From Cytophagaceae bacterium (GTDB taxonomy: Bacteria > Bacteroidota > Bacteroidia > Cytophagales > Spirosomataceae), in the NCBI GenBank assembly GCA_027491315.1, contig JAIXWL010000004.1, positions 124,001-188,000 of the forward strand: a stretch of 64,000 nucleotides of DNA, written 5' to 3'. Each line of letters begins with the position of its first letter. Positions within the stretch are counted from its first letter, which is position 1. This document shows positions 54,292 to 63,705 of the stretch, one piece after another. The notes beneath the pieces were generated by a model. The model had not been told where the DNA came from. It was given only the letters and a program-made list of their open reading frames with translations, and did no database searches. A program made the position numbers and the translations under genes.

Positions 54292-54757
54292 GCGTACACC
54301 AGAAGAAAATTTTGCAGCCTTGAATTTGGCATTACCACCGGCACCTAGTCCACTAGGTGTTTATAAGCCTGGTCTTCAAATGGGGGAATTGTATTACGTT
54401 TCAGGTCATGGACCTGTGCAAACTAATGGAAAATTAATCATTGGCCGTATTGGGGATAGCTTAACGATGGAAGAAGGAAAGCAAGCAGCCCAACAAGTTG
54501 GATTGACTATTCTGGCTACTTTAAAGGCACAGCTGGGTAGTTTAGACCGGGTGAAAAGGGTGGTAAAAGTATTGGGAATGGTGAATTGCACCTCTGATTT
54601 TGAGCGACATCCTTATATCATCAATGGCTGTAGTGAGTTATTTGCTCAGGTTTGGGGGGAGGAAATGGGAATCGGCGTTCGCAGTGCTGTGGGTATGGGG
54701 ACTTTACCTGACAATATTCCTGTAGAGATTGAAGCCTTGTTTGAATTACATCAATAA
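54284..54757 (+). CDS. RidA/YjgF family protein
   Basis: This 157-residue protein has the RidA fold. The conserved arginine that binds imine substrates is present in GVRSAVGMGTLPDNIPVEIEALFEL, as is the central SGHGPVQTNGKL strand. It belongs to the longer YjgF-like subgroup. Members hydrolyse reactive enamines or imines. Its eight-base overlap with the glucosidase gene is striking, since no metabolic link is obvious. Confidence 0.87.
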   Translation: MDKRTPEENFAALNLALPPAPSPLGVYKPGLQMGELYYVSGHGPVQTNGKLIIGRIGDSLTMEEGKQAAQQVGLTILATLKAQLGSLDRVKRVVKVLGMVNCTSDFERHPYIINGCSELFAQVWGEEMGIGVRSAVGMGTLPDNIPVEIEALFELHQ

Positions 54758-54851
54758 GCTGATATTCTTTATCAGTTTTTTCTCGGATTATCTGGGGTTT
54801 CGAGCTTAGCTTTGAGCTTCCCTCCGCTTGGTTTGATGATCAGGTATGTTG

Positions 54852-54939
54852 TTCAGATTTGTCAATCTGGATCGGCGATTTGGTTTTTCATTCAATTGTG
54901 TCGTTCAGATTTGTCAACTTTTTGAAAGTTGACAAATCT
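54852..54939. repeat. Palindromic repeat pair with AGATTTGTCAA core
   Basis: The right element is a perfect 15-base inverted repeat (AGATTTGTCAACTTT at 54907-54921, loop TTG, complementary arm at 54925-54939). A shorter copy at 54852-54870 (TTCAGATTTGTCAATCTGG) shares the core GTTCAGATTTGTCAA. This resembles a REP-type element in the 211-base gap after the RidA gene. The rest of the gap shows nothing recognisable. Confidence 0.8.
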
Positions 54940-54968
54940 AAGTGGCCCCCAAGCTCATTTATTAATCC

Positions 54969-55955
54969 TTATTTGGAAATTTCCAGCATGGCTTTCAAGG
55001 CTTTGTAAGCAGGGATTCTGATTTCTTCGCTCAAATGAATTTCTGGAAGCTCGTAATATAGCGCGTTATATAATTTCTCTAAAGTATTCATCTTCATGTA
55101 GGGACATTCACTGCAAGCACAGGAGTTTTGCTCATTGGCAGGGGCAGGGATCAAATGTTTTTGAGGAACAGCCATTTTCATTTTATGCAAAATGCCGGCT
55201 TCCGTAGCTACAATGAAGGTTTGTCGCTCTGATTTTTCCACATAGTTCAACAATGCCGTTGTACTTCCTACATAATCTGCCTCCCGTAATATCATTTCCT
55301 TACATTCGGGATGGGCAATCAACAATGCATCGGGGAATTCTACGCGCAATTGCTTTAATTTATCAAGTGAGATATCAATATGAACCATGCAGGCACCCTC
55401 CCATAAAATGAGATCACGTCCTGTTTTATGAGCAACATACCTGCCTAAATTAGCGTCTGGAGCAAAGATGATTTCCTTGTCTTTAGGTATGGACTCCACC
55501 ACCTGTACCGCATTGGAAGAGGTACAAATGATATCCGTCATGGCCTTAATTTCAGCTGAGCAATTGATGTAACTTACCACCACGGCCTCAGGATGTTTCG
55601 CTTTTAAAGCCGCAAATTCCTCTACAGGAACTGAGTCAGCTAAAGAACAACCTGCATTGAAATCTGGAACAACTACCTTTTTTTGCGGATTTAATATTTT
55701 GGCCGTTTCACCCATAAAATGAACGCCACAAAAAACGATTAGGTCGGCGGTAGTTCTTTCTGCCGCTTGTGAAAGTCCTAAACTGTCTCCCACAAAATCA
55801 GCCAATTCTTGGATTTCACCATCTACATAATAGTGTGCCAAAATCACCGCATTTTTTTCGGCTTTTAATCTTTTTATGGCTTCAATTAATTCTGCCCCTT
55901 TGGGTGCAGATCTACTGATATAACCTACTTCTGCTGCTTCTTCCGTTAAATTCAT
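54969..55955 (-). CDS. nadA: Quinolinate synthase
   Basis: This 328-residue [4Fe-4S] enzyme condenses iminoaspartate with dihydroxyacetone phosphate. Cluster ligands are probably C103 (AGCSLADS), C189 (EGACMVH) and one of the C-terminal CACSECP cysteines (C279, C281, C284). Substrate-site segments such as NAVILAHYYVDGEIQ are intact. Its ATG overlaps the nadC stop, so nadC is first in the operon. Confidence 0.95.
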   Translation of the reverse strand: MNLTEEAAEVGYISRSAPKGAELIEAIKRLKAEKNAVILAHYYVDGEIQELADFVGDSLGLSQAAERTTADLIVFCGVHFMGETAKILNPQKKVVVPDFNAGCSLADSVPVEEFAALKAKHPEAVVVSYINCSAEIKAMTDIICTSSNAVQVVESIPKDKEIIFAPDANLGRYVAHKTGRDLILWEGACMVHIDISLDKLKQLRVEFPDALLIAHPECKEMILREADYVGSTTALLNYVEKSERQTFIVATEAGILHKMKMAVPQKHLIPAPANEQNSCACSECPYMKMNTLEKLYNALYYELPEIHLSEEIRIPAYKALKAMLEISK

Positions 55956-56812
55956 GCTTTTTTTGCTTTTAAGCTCAGATCTAAACTCTTAATTTGATGG
56001 GTTAATGCACCCATGGATATATAATCTACCCCCGTTTCGCCATAGGCTCTTAAGGTATTTTCATTAATTCCCCCGGATGCTTCGGTAATAAATCTTCCAT
56101 TGATTTTTCTAATGGCATCTCTAAGTCGATCCGGACTAAAATTATCCAACATAATTCGTTGCACCCCCCCAAAAGCTAGGACTTCATCTAATTCCGACTC
56201 GTTCCTGACTTCAATTTCAATCGCTAAGCCCAATTGGTTTGTTTGATTAAAGGCAAAGGCTTTTTCAAGGGCAGCTTTGATACCACCTGCGTAATCGACA
56301 TGATTATCTTTTATTAAAATCATGTCATATAAAGCAAAACGATGATTCACTGCTCCTCCAATTTTACAGGCCCATTTTTCTGCAATCCTGAAGTTGGGTG
56401 TTGTTTTTCTAGTGTCTAATAATTGACTACGGGTTCCTTCCAGCAGGTTTACCATCCGTTTGGTGTAGGTAGCAATTCCTGACATTCGCTGCATGCAGTT
56501 TAACACTAGCCGCTCTGCTTTTAAAATGGATTGAGCCTTACCTTGGACCTCTAAAACGATTTGCCCAGGTTGAATACTTGCTCCATCCATCATAAAGGTC
56601 TGCACTTGTAAGTCAGCATCTACCTCTTGGAATATATGAAGGGCCATTTCAACACCAGCCAAAATACCCACGTCCTTTACTAATAACTGAGCTTTTCCAT
56701 GAGCATCATGGTCCACGGTGGCCAAGGAAGTGTAATCTCCTGGTCCAACATCCTCCTTTAAGGCTGATTGAATAAAGGACTTGATGTGAATAGGATCCAG
56801 GTATGCCAACAT
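55952..56812 (-). CDS. nadC: Nicotinate-nucleotide pyrophosphorylase (quinolinate phosphoribosyltransferase)
   Basis: This 286-residue enzyme converts quinolinate and PRPP to nicotinate mononucleotide. Key residues lie in DTRKTTPNFR near 137, VNHR near 158 and LIKDNHVDYAGG. The start is taken as the ATG at 56812 (MLAYLDPIH); a GTG two codons earlier is possible. The frame overlaps nadA by four bases. A candidate TAAATTTG -7 box lies on the minus strand at 56832-56839. Confidence 0.94.
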   Translation of the reverse strand: MLAYLDPIHIKSFIQSALKEDVGPGDYTSLATVDHDAHGKAQLLVKDVGILAGVEMALHIFQEVDADLQVQTFMMDGASIQPGQIVLEVQGKAQSILKAERLVLNCMQRMSGIATYTKRMVNLLEGTRSQLLDTRKTTPNFRIAEKWACKIGGAVNHRFALYDMILIKDNHVDYAGGIKAALEKAFAFNQTNQLGLAIEIEVRNESELDEVLAFGGVQRIMLDNFSPDRLRDAIRKINGRFITEASGGINENTLRAYGETGVDYISMGALTHQIKSLDLSLKAKKA

Positions 56813-56889
56813 GCTCACGGTTTTTGTTTCGCAAATTTACAAATTTTAATCTTACTTGAGTGGGAAATGGAATTGTAAAAAAAATATCC

Positions 56890-56897
56890 TATTTTTG
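56890..56897 (+). promoter_or_regulatory. Candidate -7 box for the small secreted gene
   Basis: TATTTTTG matches TAnnTTTG and ends nine bases before the ATG at 56907, in the divergent gap with nadC. A TTG at 56873 is closer than the usual -33 spacing. Confidence 0.35.
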
Positions 56898-56906
56898 CTC
56901 CCCATC

Positions 56907-57260
56907 ATGCAAAAGAAGGCTAACTTTTTTCAATTGTTTTTATTTCTACCAGTCCTATTCTGGCTGGTAGCAAATCCTATTTTCCTGTTTTCCGCAGAGA
57001 AAAAGGTAGTACAAACAGAGAAAAAAATACCATCTAGTAAGAAAGAAACTAATCCAGAAACGATTGTAAAGGCTGAACAGCCTGTATATCAGGTGAGTAG
57101 CAATCTTCAGTTGGATTTTCCAACGGATTGGGCTTTTCAGCAATTGTCGATTCCTAGTTTCCAAGAAACGTTGCATGCATTTAAATTACCTATTGCATTG
57201 CCGCGTGCTCAGATACTTAGTATTCTATTTACCCAATTTATAGCCACTCTGGCCCCTTGA
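56907..57260 (+). CDS. Small membrane-anchored or secreted protein, unknown function
   Basis: This 117-residue protein is read from the ATG at 56907 (MQKKANFFQLFLFLPVLFWLVANPIFLF). An in-frame ATG at 56856 would add 17 residues ahead of a weaker leader. One hydrophobic helix (about 8-29) is followed by a lysine-rich stretch and a short domain with PTDWAFQQLSIPSFQETLHAFKLP. No family is recognised. It ends 60 bases before secDF; a possible short hairpin (AATTGTC/GACAATT) lies between them. Confidence 0.55.
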   Translation: MQKKANFFQLFLFLPVLFWLVANPIFLFSAEKKVVQTEKKIPSSKKETNPETIVKAEQPVYQVSSNLQLDFPTDWAFQQLSIPSFQETLHAFKLPIALPRAQILSILFTQFIATLAP

Positions 57261-57320
57261 GAATTGTCTAATTTGTTGGACAATTTTACACTTATTTTAT
57301 TTCAATTTTAATTTACTATT

Positions 57321-60245
57321 ATGCGTTACAAAAGTGCCATTATATGGCTGTCTACGATTATTTCAGCCCTTTGTATCTTTTTCCTTTCCTTTACTTGGAA
57401 AGCGAATCAATTACGTGATCAAGCCGTTACTTATGCTACAAGCAAAGACGGTAAGTATGATCCTGCGAAGCGTTTACGCTTTATCGATTCCCTTTGGAAA
57501 CAACCTGTTTATTTGGGATATACTTTCCAGGAAGTAACTCAATATGCCCTACAAAAAGGTCTTGACTTAGAAGGAGGTTTACATGCCGTATTAGAGGTTT
57601 CACCAGATGAAATTTTACGTGCACTTTCTGGTAAAAGTAATGATCCAACTTTTGAGAAAGCATTAGAAGAGGCTAGAAAACAGCAAATCAATTCTACTTT
57701 GCCATTCAATGAGTTATTCTACGCAGCTTTTGCTAAAATAGCTCCCAACCAAAGTTTAGCTTCGGTGTTTGCTAATTCAGTGAACCGTGGTAAAATCAGT
57801 TCTACTTCTTCAGATTCTCAAGTTAAGAAAGTTATTAATGCGGAAATTGATGGAGCTGTAGACCGCGTTTACAAAATTATTCAGGCGCGTATCGACAAAT
57901 TTGGAGTAGCTAACCCGAACATTCAGCGTTTACCAGGTTCTAACCGTATCCAGGTGGAGCTGCCGGGTGTAGACAATCCAGAGCGTGCTCGTAAATTGTT
58001 ATCTGGAGCTGCCAAATTAGAATTTATTGAGTGTTATGAATTGAATGAATATGGCGCTGGATTAAACGCTTTAGGTGCATTATTAGAACAAGAGACAAAA
58101 GCACCAGTGGCTGCTACAGCACCTGCTGCAGCTTCTAAAGATACTTCAGCTAATGCTTTAGCCTCTCAATTGACTTCGGCTTCTAAAACTGATTCTGGAA
58201 AAGCTAAGGCTGATACAGCGGCTGGCAATGCATTGACTAAGTTATTTGTACAGATGGGAAATGGTATCGGAGTGTATCGTAAAGATACGGCCCGCGTTAA
58301 TGCTTTATTCCGTCGCCCAGAAGTGAAAGGCTTTTTCCCTGCTAATTTAACATTTGCTTGGTCAGCTAAAGGAACACCAGCTACCAACGGAGATGAGATT
58401 TTGAGTCTTGAAGCCTTGAAAAAAGGAGAAGGACAATCTGCTCCTTTAGAAGGTGATGTGATTACAGATGCCGCACAAGATTTCGATCAGACTGGTCGTG
58501 CAGAAGTAACCATGTCCATGAATGGAACAGGTGCTCGTATCTGGAAAAACTTGACTGGTGCTAATGTAGGTCGTCGTATTGCGATTGTTTTAGATGGTTA
58601 TGTATACTCTGCTCCAGTTATCAATGGTGAGATTCCTGGTGGTCGTTCTTCCATCTCTGGAAACTTTACCGTAGAAGAAGCAAAAGACTTAGCCAATGTA
58701 TTGAAAGCGGGTAAGTTACCAGCTCCTACGCGAATTGTAGAAGATGCTTTCATTGGTCCATCCCTAGGAAATGAAGCTATTAACCAAGGATATTTATCCA
58801 TGGTATTAGGTTTGTTATTGGTCATCATCTTCATGGTTGGTTACTATGGTACTCCAGGTTGGATGGCTAACTTATCCTTATTCTTTAACTTATTCTTCAT
58901 TGCTGGAGTATTGGTACAGATCCAAGCTTCTTTGACTCTACCAGGTATTGCAGGTGTTGTATTGACGCTGGGTATGGCGGTGGATGCCAACGTATTGATT
59001 AATGAACGTATTCGAGAAGAATTACACAAAGGAAAAGGCTTATTGGAAGCCATTAACTTAGGTTATGAGAAGGCACTAAGTGCTATTTTGGATGGTAATA
59101 TCACCACAGTTTTGGTCGGTGTAATCTTGATTATTTTCGGATCAGGATCAGTGAAAGGATTTGGTGTGACCCTTTGTATTGGTTTAATTACCTCAGTATT
59201 TACTGCGGTATACCTATCACATATCTTCATTGATTGGATGGCTAAACGTGCCATTAAAGCTGGAAAAGAGAAAGAAATGACTTTTGAAACCTTTATTTCT
59301 AGAGACTTATTCAAAGGCATGAATTTCGATTTCATTGGAAAGCGTAAATATTCATATTGGTTCTCTTGGGGATTAATTTTATTAGGTGCTATTGTTTTAT
59401 TCATGCAAGGTGGATTTAACTTAGGTGTTGACTTCAAAGGAGGTCGTTCTTATGTGGTGGAGTTCTCTAAGCCAGTAGAAGCAGGATTAGTGAAGGAAGC
59501 TTTGAAAGATGATTTCAATGGTGTTGGTTCTGAGGTAAAGACCTATAATGGTCAAACTAAATTGAAGGTAACAACTTCTTATTTGGTAGAAGATGAATCG
59601 ATTCAAGCTAACCAAACAGTTAGAACAGCTTTAGAGAAAGGTTTATCAGAATTTTCTGCAAGCAATCCTAAGATTTTATCTGAATCCAAAGTTGGAGCGA
59701 CAGTAGCGGATGATATTTTGACCCAATCTTTTGTGTCGATATTCTATGCCTTGATTGCCATCTTTATTTATATCTTAATTCGTTTCCGTAAATGGCAGTA
59801 TTCTCTAGGAGGTATCATCGCTCTATTGCACGATACATTGGTGGTACTAGGTATGGTAGGAATCGTTCGTTTATTCGGATTTGAATTGGAAGTTGACCAG
59901 GTTTTCATTGCAGCGATCTTGACAGTAATTGGTTATTCCATCAATGATACAGTGGTTGTTTTTGACCGTATTCGTGAGGAAATTGGTGTAGATCCTGACA
60001 TGGGAAATAAGCCATTGATGATTAAAACCATCAACGAGTCGATTAACCATACCATGTCTCGTACGGTGATGACAGCAACAACCGTGTTCTTAGTGGTAAC
60101 TGTCTTATTATTCTTCGGTGGAGATGTATTAAGAGGTTTCTCTTTCGCCATGTTTATTGGTGTTGTATTTGGTGCATATTCTTCTATATTTGTAGCTGCA
60201 CCTATTGTAATCGACTTTGGTACGTCGAAAAAAGAAAAGAAATAA
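57321..60245 (+). CDS. secDF: Fused SecD-SecF protein translocase subunit
   Basis: This 974-residue fusion joins SecD and SecF, as is typical of the phylum. The SecD half has GLDLEGGLHAVLEV near 85, a large periplasmic P1 domain with an Ala/Ser-rich insertion (about 265-305), and six membrane helices (about 490-650). The SecF half begins near 680 with GVDFKGGRSYVVEF and has six further helices. It uses the proton-motive force to help preproteins leave the Sec channel. A strong terminator lies nine bases after its stop. Confidence 0.95.
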   Translation: MRYKSAIIWLSTIISALCIFFLSFTWKANQLRDQAVTYATSKDGKYDPAKRLRFIDSLWKQPVYLGYTFQEVTQYALQKGLDLEGGLHAVLEVSPDEILRALSGKSNDPTFEKALEEARKQQINSTLPFNELFYAAFAKIAPNQSLASVFANSVNRGKISSTSSDSQVKKVINAEIDGAVDRVYKIIQARIDKFGVANPNIQRLPGSNRIQVELPGVDNPERARKLLSGAAKLEFIECYELNEYGAGLNALGALLEQETKAPVAATAPAAASKDTSANALASQLTSASKTDSGKAKADTAAGNALTKLFVQMGNGIGVYRKDTARVNALFRRPEVKGFFPANLTFAWSAKGTPATNGDEILSLEALKKGEGQSAPLEGDVITDAAQDFDQTGRAEVTMSMNGTGARIWKNLTGANVGRRIAIVLDGYVYSAPVINGEIPGGRSSISGNFTVEEAKDLANVLKAGKLPAPTRIVEDAFIGPSLGNEAINQGYLSMVLGLLLVIIFMVGYYGTPGWMANLSLFFNLFFIAGVLVQIQASLTLPGIAGVVLTLGMAVDANVLINERIREELHKGKGLLEAINLGYEKALSAILDGNITTVLVGVILIIFGSGSVKGFGVTLCIGLITSVFTAVYLSHIFIDWMAKRAIKAGKEKEMTFETFISRDLFKGMNFDFIGKRKYSYWFSWGLILLGAIVLFMQGGFNLGVDFKGGRSYVVEFSKPVEAGLVKEALKDDFNGVGSEVKTYNGQTKLKVTTSYLVEDESIQANQTVRTALEKGLSEFSASNPKILSESKVGATVADDILTQSFVSIFYALIAIFIYILIRFRKWQYSLGGIIALLHDTLVVLGMVGIVRLFGFELEVDQVFIAAILTVIGYSINDTVVVFDRIREEIGVDPDMGNKPLMIKTINESINHTMSRTVMTATTVFLVVTVLLFFGGDVLRGFSFAMFIGVVFGAYSSIFVAAPIVIDFGTSKKEKK

Positions 60246-60253
60246 ATTCATTA

Positions 60254-60282
60254 GGCCGGTGCAATATTTGCACCGGCTTTTT
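60254..60282 (+). terminator. Rho-independent terminator after secDF
   Basis: A nine-base stem GCCGGTGCA / TGCACCGGC with an ATATT loop precedes a T-rich run, nine bases after the secDF stop. Confidence 0.88.
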
Positions 60283-60310
60283 AATGATTTCCATTTAAAA
60301 ATTTGATGCT

Positions 60311-61789
60311 ATGAGCAACAGTATTTGGAGAAAAAAACCGTTGGAAGCCTATGCAGCTGACGTTAAAAACAATCAATTAAAACGTGTTCTTGGAAAATGG
60401 GCTTTGACCTCCTTGGGTATCGGTGCGGTGATTGGCGGGGGTATTTTTACCTTGACAGGAATTGCTGCACATGATTGGGCGGGTCCTGCTTTGGCCTTAT
60501 CTTTTGTGATGGCGGGAGTAGCGTGTACGTTTGCAGCATTATGTTATGCTGAATTTGCCTCGATTTTGCCTGTGGAAGGCTCAGCTTATGCCTATTCATA
60601 TGGTACAGTAGGTGAGTTTTTTGCCTGGTTCATTGGTTGGAACCTAATTTTGGAATACATGATGGGAGCTACCACGGTAGCCGTGGCTTGGTCTGGGTAT
60701 TTTGAAAAACTATTACATCTCTTCAACATTAACTTACCGATTTATCTCACGAATGATCCTGTTACAGCGGCTGAAAAAGCTGAAAAACTACGAGCAGCAG
60801 GTGAAACGGTACCCGATTTTGCCTTTGCTTTCAATTTACCTGCCTTCTTGATTGTTTGGGGAGTAACTTGGGTTTTGGTTAAAGGAATTAAAGAAGCAGC
60901 TAGTACCAACAACTTAATTGTTATTTTGAAGGTGGCTGCGGTAATTTTTGTTATTGTAGTCGGTGCTTTTTATGTAGACACCGCAAATTGGCATCCTTTT
61001 ATACCGGAAGCGGTGATTGATGAATCGGGGGCACAGCACTATGGATTTAATGGTGTAGTGACAGCGGCTAGTATCATCTTCTTTGCCTACATAGGTTTTG
61101 ATGCCGTTTCTACTCAAGCAGGTGAAGCGATCAATCCAACGAAAGATATTCCATTCGCCATTATTGCCTCTTTATTGATTTGTACCTTGTTGTACATTTT
61201 AGTTTCCTTGGTTTTAACTGGTATGGTAAAATACGATACTTTGGATTTGAAAGCACCAGTTGCTTCAGCTTTCGAAGGGGCAGGTTTGCCTATTGCCATG
61301 TACATTGTGACTATTGCTGCAACAGCTGGTTTAACTTCCGTAATGTTAGTAATGATGTTATCTCAAACCCGTATCTTTTTGGGTATGGCCAAAGACGGAT
61401 TATTACCCAAAGGTTTGTTTGGAGCGATTCACCCGAAATTCAAAACCCCATGGAAAAGTACCATTTTCGTGGGAGGTATTGTTTCCGTAGTTTCTGCATT
61501 AACTCCAATCGACAAAGTATCTGAAATGTGTAGTTCGGGTACCTTATTAGCCTTTGCTATGATTTGTGGTGCAGTTTGGTTACTTCGTGTTCGTGAACCA
61601 AATATCGAGCGCCCATTCCGTGCTCCTTGGTTACCATTCGTAGCTACTGCAGGTATCTTGTGTAATCTTTATTTAATGTGGGGTTTACGTACAGAGACAA
61701 AAATATCCTTCTTGATTTGGGGTAGTTTAGGTGTTCTTGTTTACTTCCTTTATAGTAAAAAGCATAGCAACTTGAACCAAAACAACTAA
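60311..61789 (+). CDS. APC-family amino-acid permease
   Basis: This 492-residue integral membrane protein has about 12-14 predicted helices. The APC signature GIGAVIGGGIFTLTGIAA near residues 36-53 forms the unwound first helix of the LeuT fold, and EYMMGATTVAVAWSGYF is near 117. The layout is closest to cationic amino-acid transporter (CAT/YhdG-type) permeases, but the substrate is not certain. A terminator follows its stop. Confidence 0.88.
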   Translation: MSNSIWRKKPLEAYAADVKNNQLKRVLGKWALTSLGIGAVIGGGIFTLTGIAAHDWAGPALALSFVMAGVACTFAALCYAEFASILPVEGSAYAYSYGTVGEFFAWFIGWNLILEYMMGATTVAVAWSGYFEKLLHLFNINLPIYLTNDPVTAAEKAEKLRAAGETVPDFAFAFNLPAFLIVWGVTWVLVKGIKEAASTNNLIVILKVAAVIFVIVVGAFYVDTANWHPFIPEAVIDESGAQHYGFNGVVTAASIIFFAYIGFDAVSTQAGEAINPTKDIPFAIIASLLICTLLYILVSLVLTGMVKYDTLDLKAPVASAFEGAGLPIAMYIVTIAATAGLTSVMLVMMLSQTRIFLGMAKDGLLPKGLFGAIHPKFKTPWKSTIFVGGIVSVVSALTPIDKVSEMCSSGTLLAFAMICGAVWLLRVREPNIERPFRAPWLPFVATAGILCNLYLMWGLRTETKISFLIWGSLGVLVYFLYSKKHSNLNQNN

Positions 61790-61809
61790 GTCAACAAGAA
61801 AGTAATATT

Positions 61810-61839
61810 TGGCACCCAAATTGGGTGCCATTTTTTTTT
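61810..61839 (+). terminator. Rho-independent terminator after the permease gene
   Basis: The stem TGGCACCC / GGGTGCCA with an AAATT loop is followed by nine T. Its right arm contains the TTG of the prfC promoter candidate. Confidence 0.88.
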
Positions 61840-61851
61840 GCTGTATTTTTG
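61821..61851 (+). promoter_or_regulatory. Candidate prfC promoter overlapping the upstream terminator
   Basis: TTG at 61821-61823 and TATTTTTG at 61844-61851 are separated by 20 bases and fit the Bacteroidota TTG / TAnnTTTG promoter. The TTG lies inside the terminator hairpin. The -7 box ends 24 bases before the prfC ATG. Confidence 0.5.
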
Positions 61852-61875
61852 CAAACTAATTAAAATATTCATTGA

Positions 61876-63468
61876 ATGAGTAAGCTCGCAGCCGAAATTG
61901 CCAAAAGAAGAACCTTTGGAATTATCTCCCACCCCGATGCAGGAAAGACAACTTTAACGGAGAAATTACTTCTTTTTGGAGGGGCTATTCAAACAGCCGG
62001 CGCAGTAAAGTCGAATAAAATCAAGAAAGGGGCTACTTCTGACTTCATGGAAATTGAACGCCAAAGAGGTATTTCGGTAGCAACATCCGTTATGACATTC
62101 GATTACCAAGGTGTGAAAATTAATATTTTGGATACTCCGGGTCACAAGGATTTTGCAGAAGATACTTATCGGACCCTCACCGCGGTAGACTCAGTAATAT
62201 TGGTGATCGACTGCGTGAAAGGGGTAGAGGAACAAACCGAACGATTGATGGAGGTTTGTCGGATGAGAAAAACACCCGTGATTATTTTTATCAATAAGAT
62301 GGACCGTGAAGGTCAAAATCCCTTTGATTTGTTGGATGAATTGGAACAAAAATTATCCATTCGAGTGCGCCCCTTAACTTGGCCAATCAATATGGGTTCT
62401 AATTTCAAAGGGGTATATCATTTATTGGATCGTTCATTAAACTTGTTCTCAGCTAATAAAACCAAGATTGAAAAAAATGTGGTGGCTGTCGACATACATA
62501 CCCCAGAATTGGAAGTAAGGGTAGGGGACAAAGATGCGGCCCAATTGCGGGAGGATGTGGAGTTGATTGAAGGCGTTTATGAGCCTTTTGATCGGACTGA
62601 ATATTTATCAGGGGATATTGCCCCTGTGTTTTTTGGTTCAGCTGTCAATAATTTTGGTATACAAGAATTGTTAGACACATTTACCAAAATAGCTCCTCCT
62701 ACCCAAGCGCGTGGAACAGATGTGCGTGTGGTGGATCCATCAGAAAAGAAATTCACAGGATTTGTCTTCAAAATACACGCCAATTTAGATCCAAAACATC
62801 GAGATAGAATTGCCTTTTTGCGTATATGTTCGGGAGTTTTTCAGCGTAATACCTTTTACCAACATATCCGTTTAAAGAAAAATGTGCGCTTCGCGAACCC
62901 ATATAATTTTATGGCTCAAGAGAAAGAGGTGATTGAAGAAGGCTTCCCCGGTGACGTGATTGGTTTATATGATACAGGTAACTTTAAAATTGGAGATACT
63001 TTGACAGAGGGGGAAGTATTGAACTACCAAGGGATACCTAATTTCTCGCCTGAGATTTTTAAGGAACTAATCAATTTAGATCCAATGAAGGCCAAGCAAT
63101 TGGAAAAAGGTATTGATCAATTGACTGATGAAGGAGTTGCTCAATTATTTCTGCAACCCCAATTAGGTAACCGTAAAATTGTTGGTACAGTAGGGGATTT
63201 GCAATACGAAGTAATTCAATACCGCTTAGAGCATGAGTATGGAGCTAAATGCCGATTTGATGGCATGCAAGTAAGTAAAGCTTGTTGGATTACTTCTGAA
63301 GATCCGAAGAAGTTGCAAGAATTCGTTCGTTTAAAAGGTCAGAATATCGCCCAGGATAAAGATGGTAATTATGTGTTTTTGGCAGAGTCCGATTGGATTT
63401 TACGAATGAACCAAACCAATAATCCAGAAATTGAATTCCATTTTACCTCGGAGTTTAAGTTAGCGTAA
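61876..63468 (+). CDS. prfC: Peptide chain release factor 3
   Basis: This 530-residue translational GTPase recycles RF1/RF2 from the ribosome. G motifs are SHPDAGKT (18-25), the switch [21 protein letters not shown] and NKMD. The length and the C-terminal domain ([19 protein letters not shown]) distinguish RF3 from EF-G. It converges on the phosphomutase gene. Confidence 0.95.
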   Translation: MSKLAAEIAKRRTFGIISHPDAGKTTLTEKLLLFGGAIQTAGAVKSNKIKKGATSDFMEIERQRGISVATSVMTFDYQGVKINILDTPGHKDFAEDTYRTLTAVDSVILVIDCVKGVEEQTERLMEVCRMRKTPVIIFINKMDREGQNPFDLLDELEQKLSIRVRPLTWPINMGSNFKGVYHLLDRSLNLFSANKTKIEKNVVAVDIHTPELEVRVGDKDAAQLREDVELIEGVYEPFDRTEYLSGDIAPVFFGSAVNNFGIQELLDTFTKIAPPTQARGTDVRVVDPSEKKFTGFVFKIHANLDPKHRDRIAFLRICSGVFQRNTFYQHIRLKKNVRFANPYNFMAQEKEVIEEGFPGDVIGLYDTGNFKIGDTLTEGEVLNYQGIPNFSPEIFKELINLDPMKAKQLEKGIDQLTDEGVAQLFLQPQLGNRKIVGTVGDLQYEVIQYRLEHEYGAKCRFDGMQVSKACWITSEDPKKLQEFVRLKGQNIAQDKDGNYVFLAESDWILRMNQTNNPEIEFHFTSEFKLA

Positions 63469-63561
63469 ACTATTAAAAGCCAAAGATCAAATTCTATAGT
63501 CAAATCGACTGTTCATTCATTATCAATTTATTGGACAATATAATTTGTTTGAAAAACGTTA

Positions 63562-63618
63562 CAACGCTCAACGCTGGCAAGGTTTTAAACCTTGACAGCG
63601 TTAGGAAAAAGAGCGTTG
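63562..63618. repeat. Nested palindrome (REP-like)
   Basis: Three nested inverted pairs share one axis: CAACGCTC (63562-63569) with GAGCGTTG (63611-63618), AACGCTG (63570-63576) with CAGCGTT (63596-63602), and CAAGGTTT (63578-63585) with AAACCTTG (63587-63594). The direct repeat of AACGCT in the left arms permits alternative pairings. Confidence 0.85.
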
Positions 63619-63629
63619 AAAATGCCTTA

Positions 63630-63670
63630 AAACAATAAAACCTAGGCAAAATACCTAGGTTTTATTGTTT
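63630..63670. terminator. Bidirectional terminator between prfC and the phosphomutase gene
   Basis: A perfect 17-base stem AAACAATAAAACCTAGG / CCTAGGTTTTATTGTTT encloses a seven-base loop. AT-rich arms supply T runs on both strands for the two convergent genes. Confidence 0.88.
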
Positions 63671-63705
63671 GGATAACATCGCAATCGACTCATTGGCAAA
63701 GTATA

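Noticed and set aside
61180-61524. Frame inside the permease gene on the same strand
   Set aside because: It is a shadow of the permease reading frame. The permease has clear APC signatures and hydrophobic periodicity.
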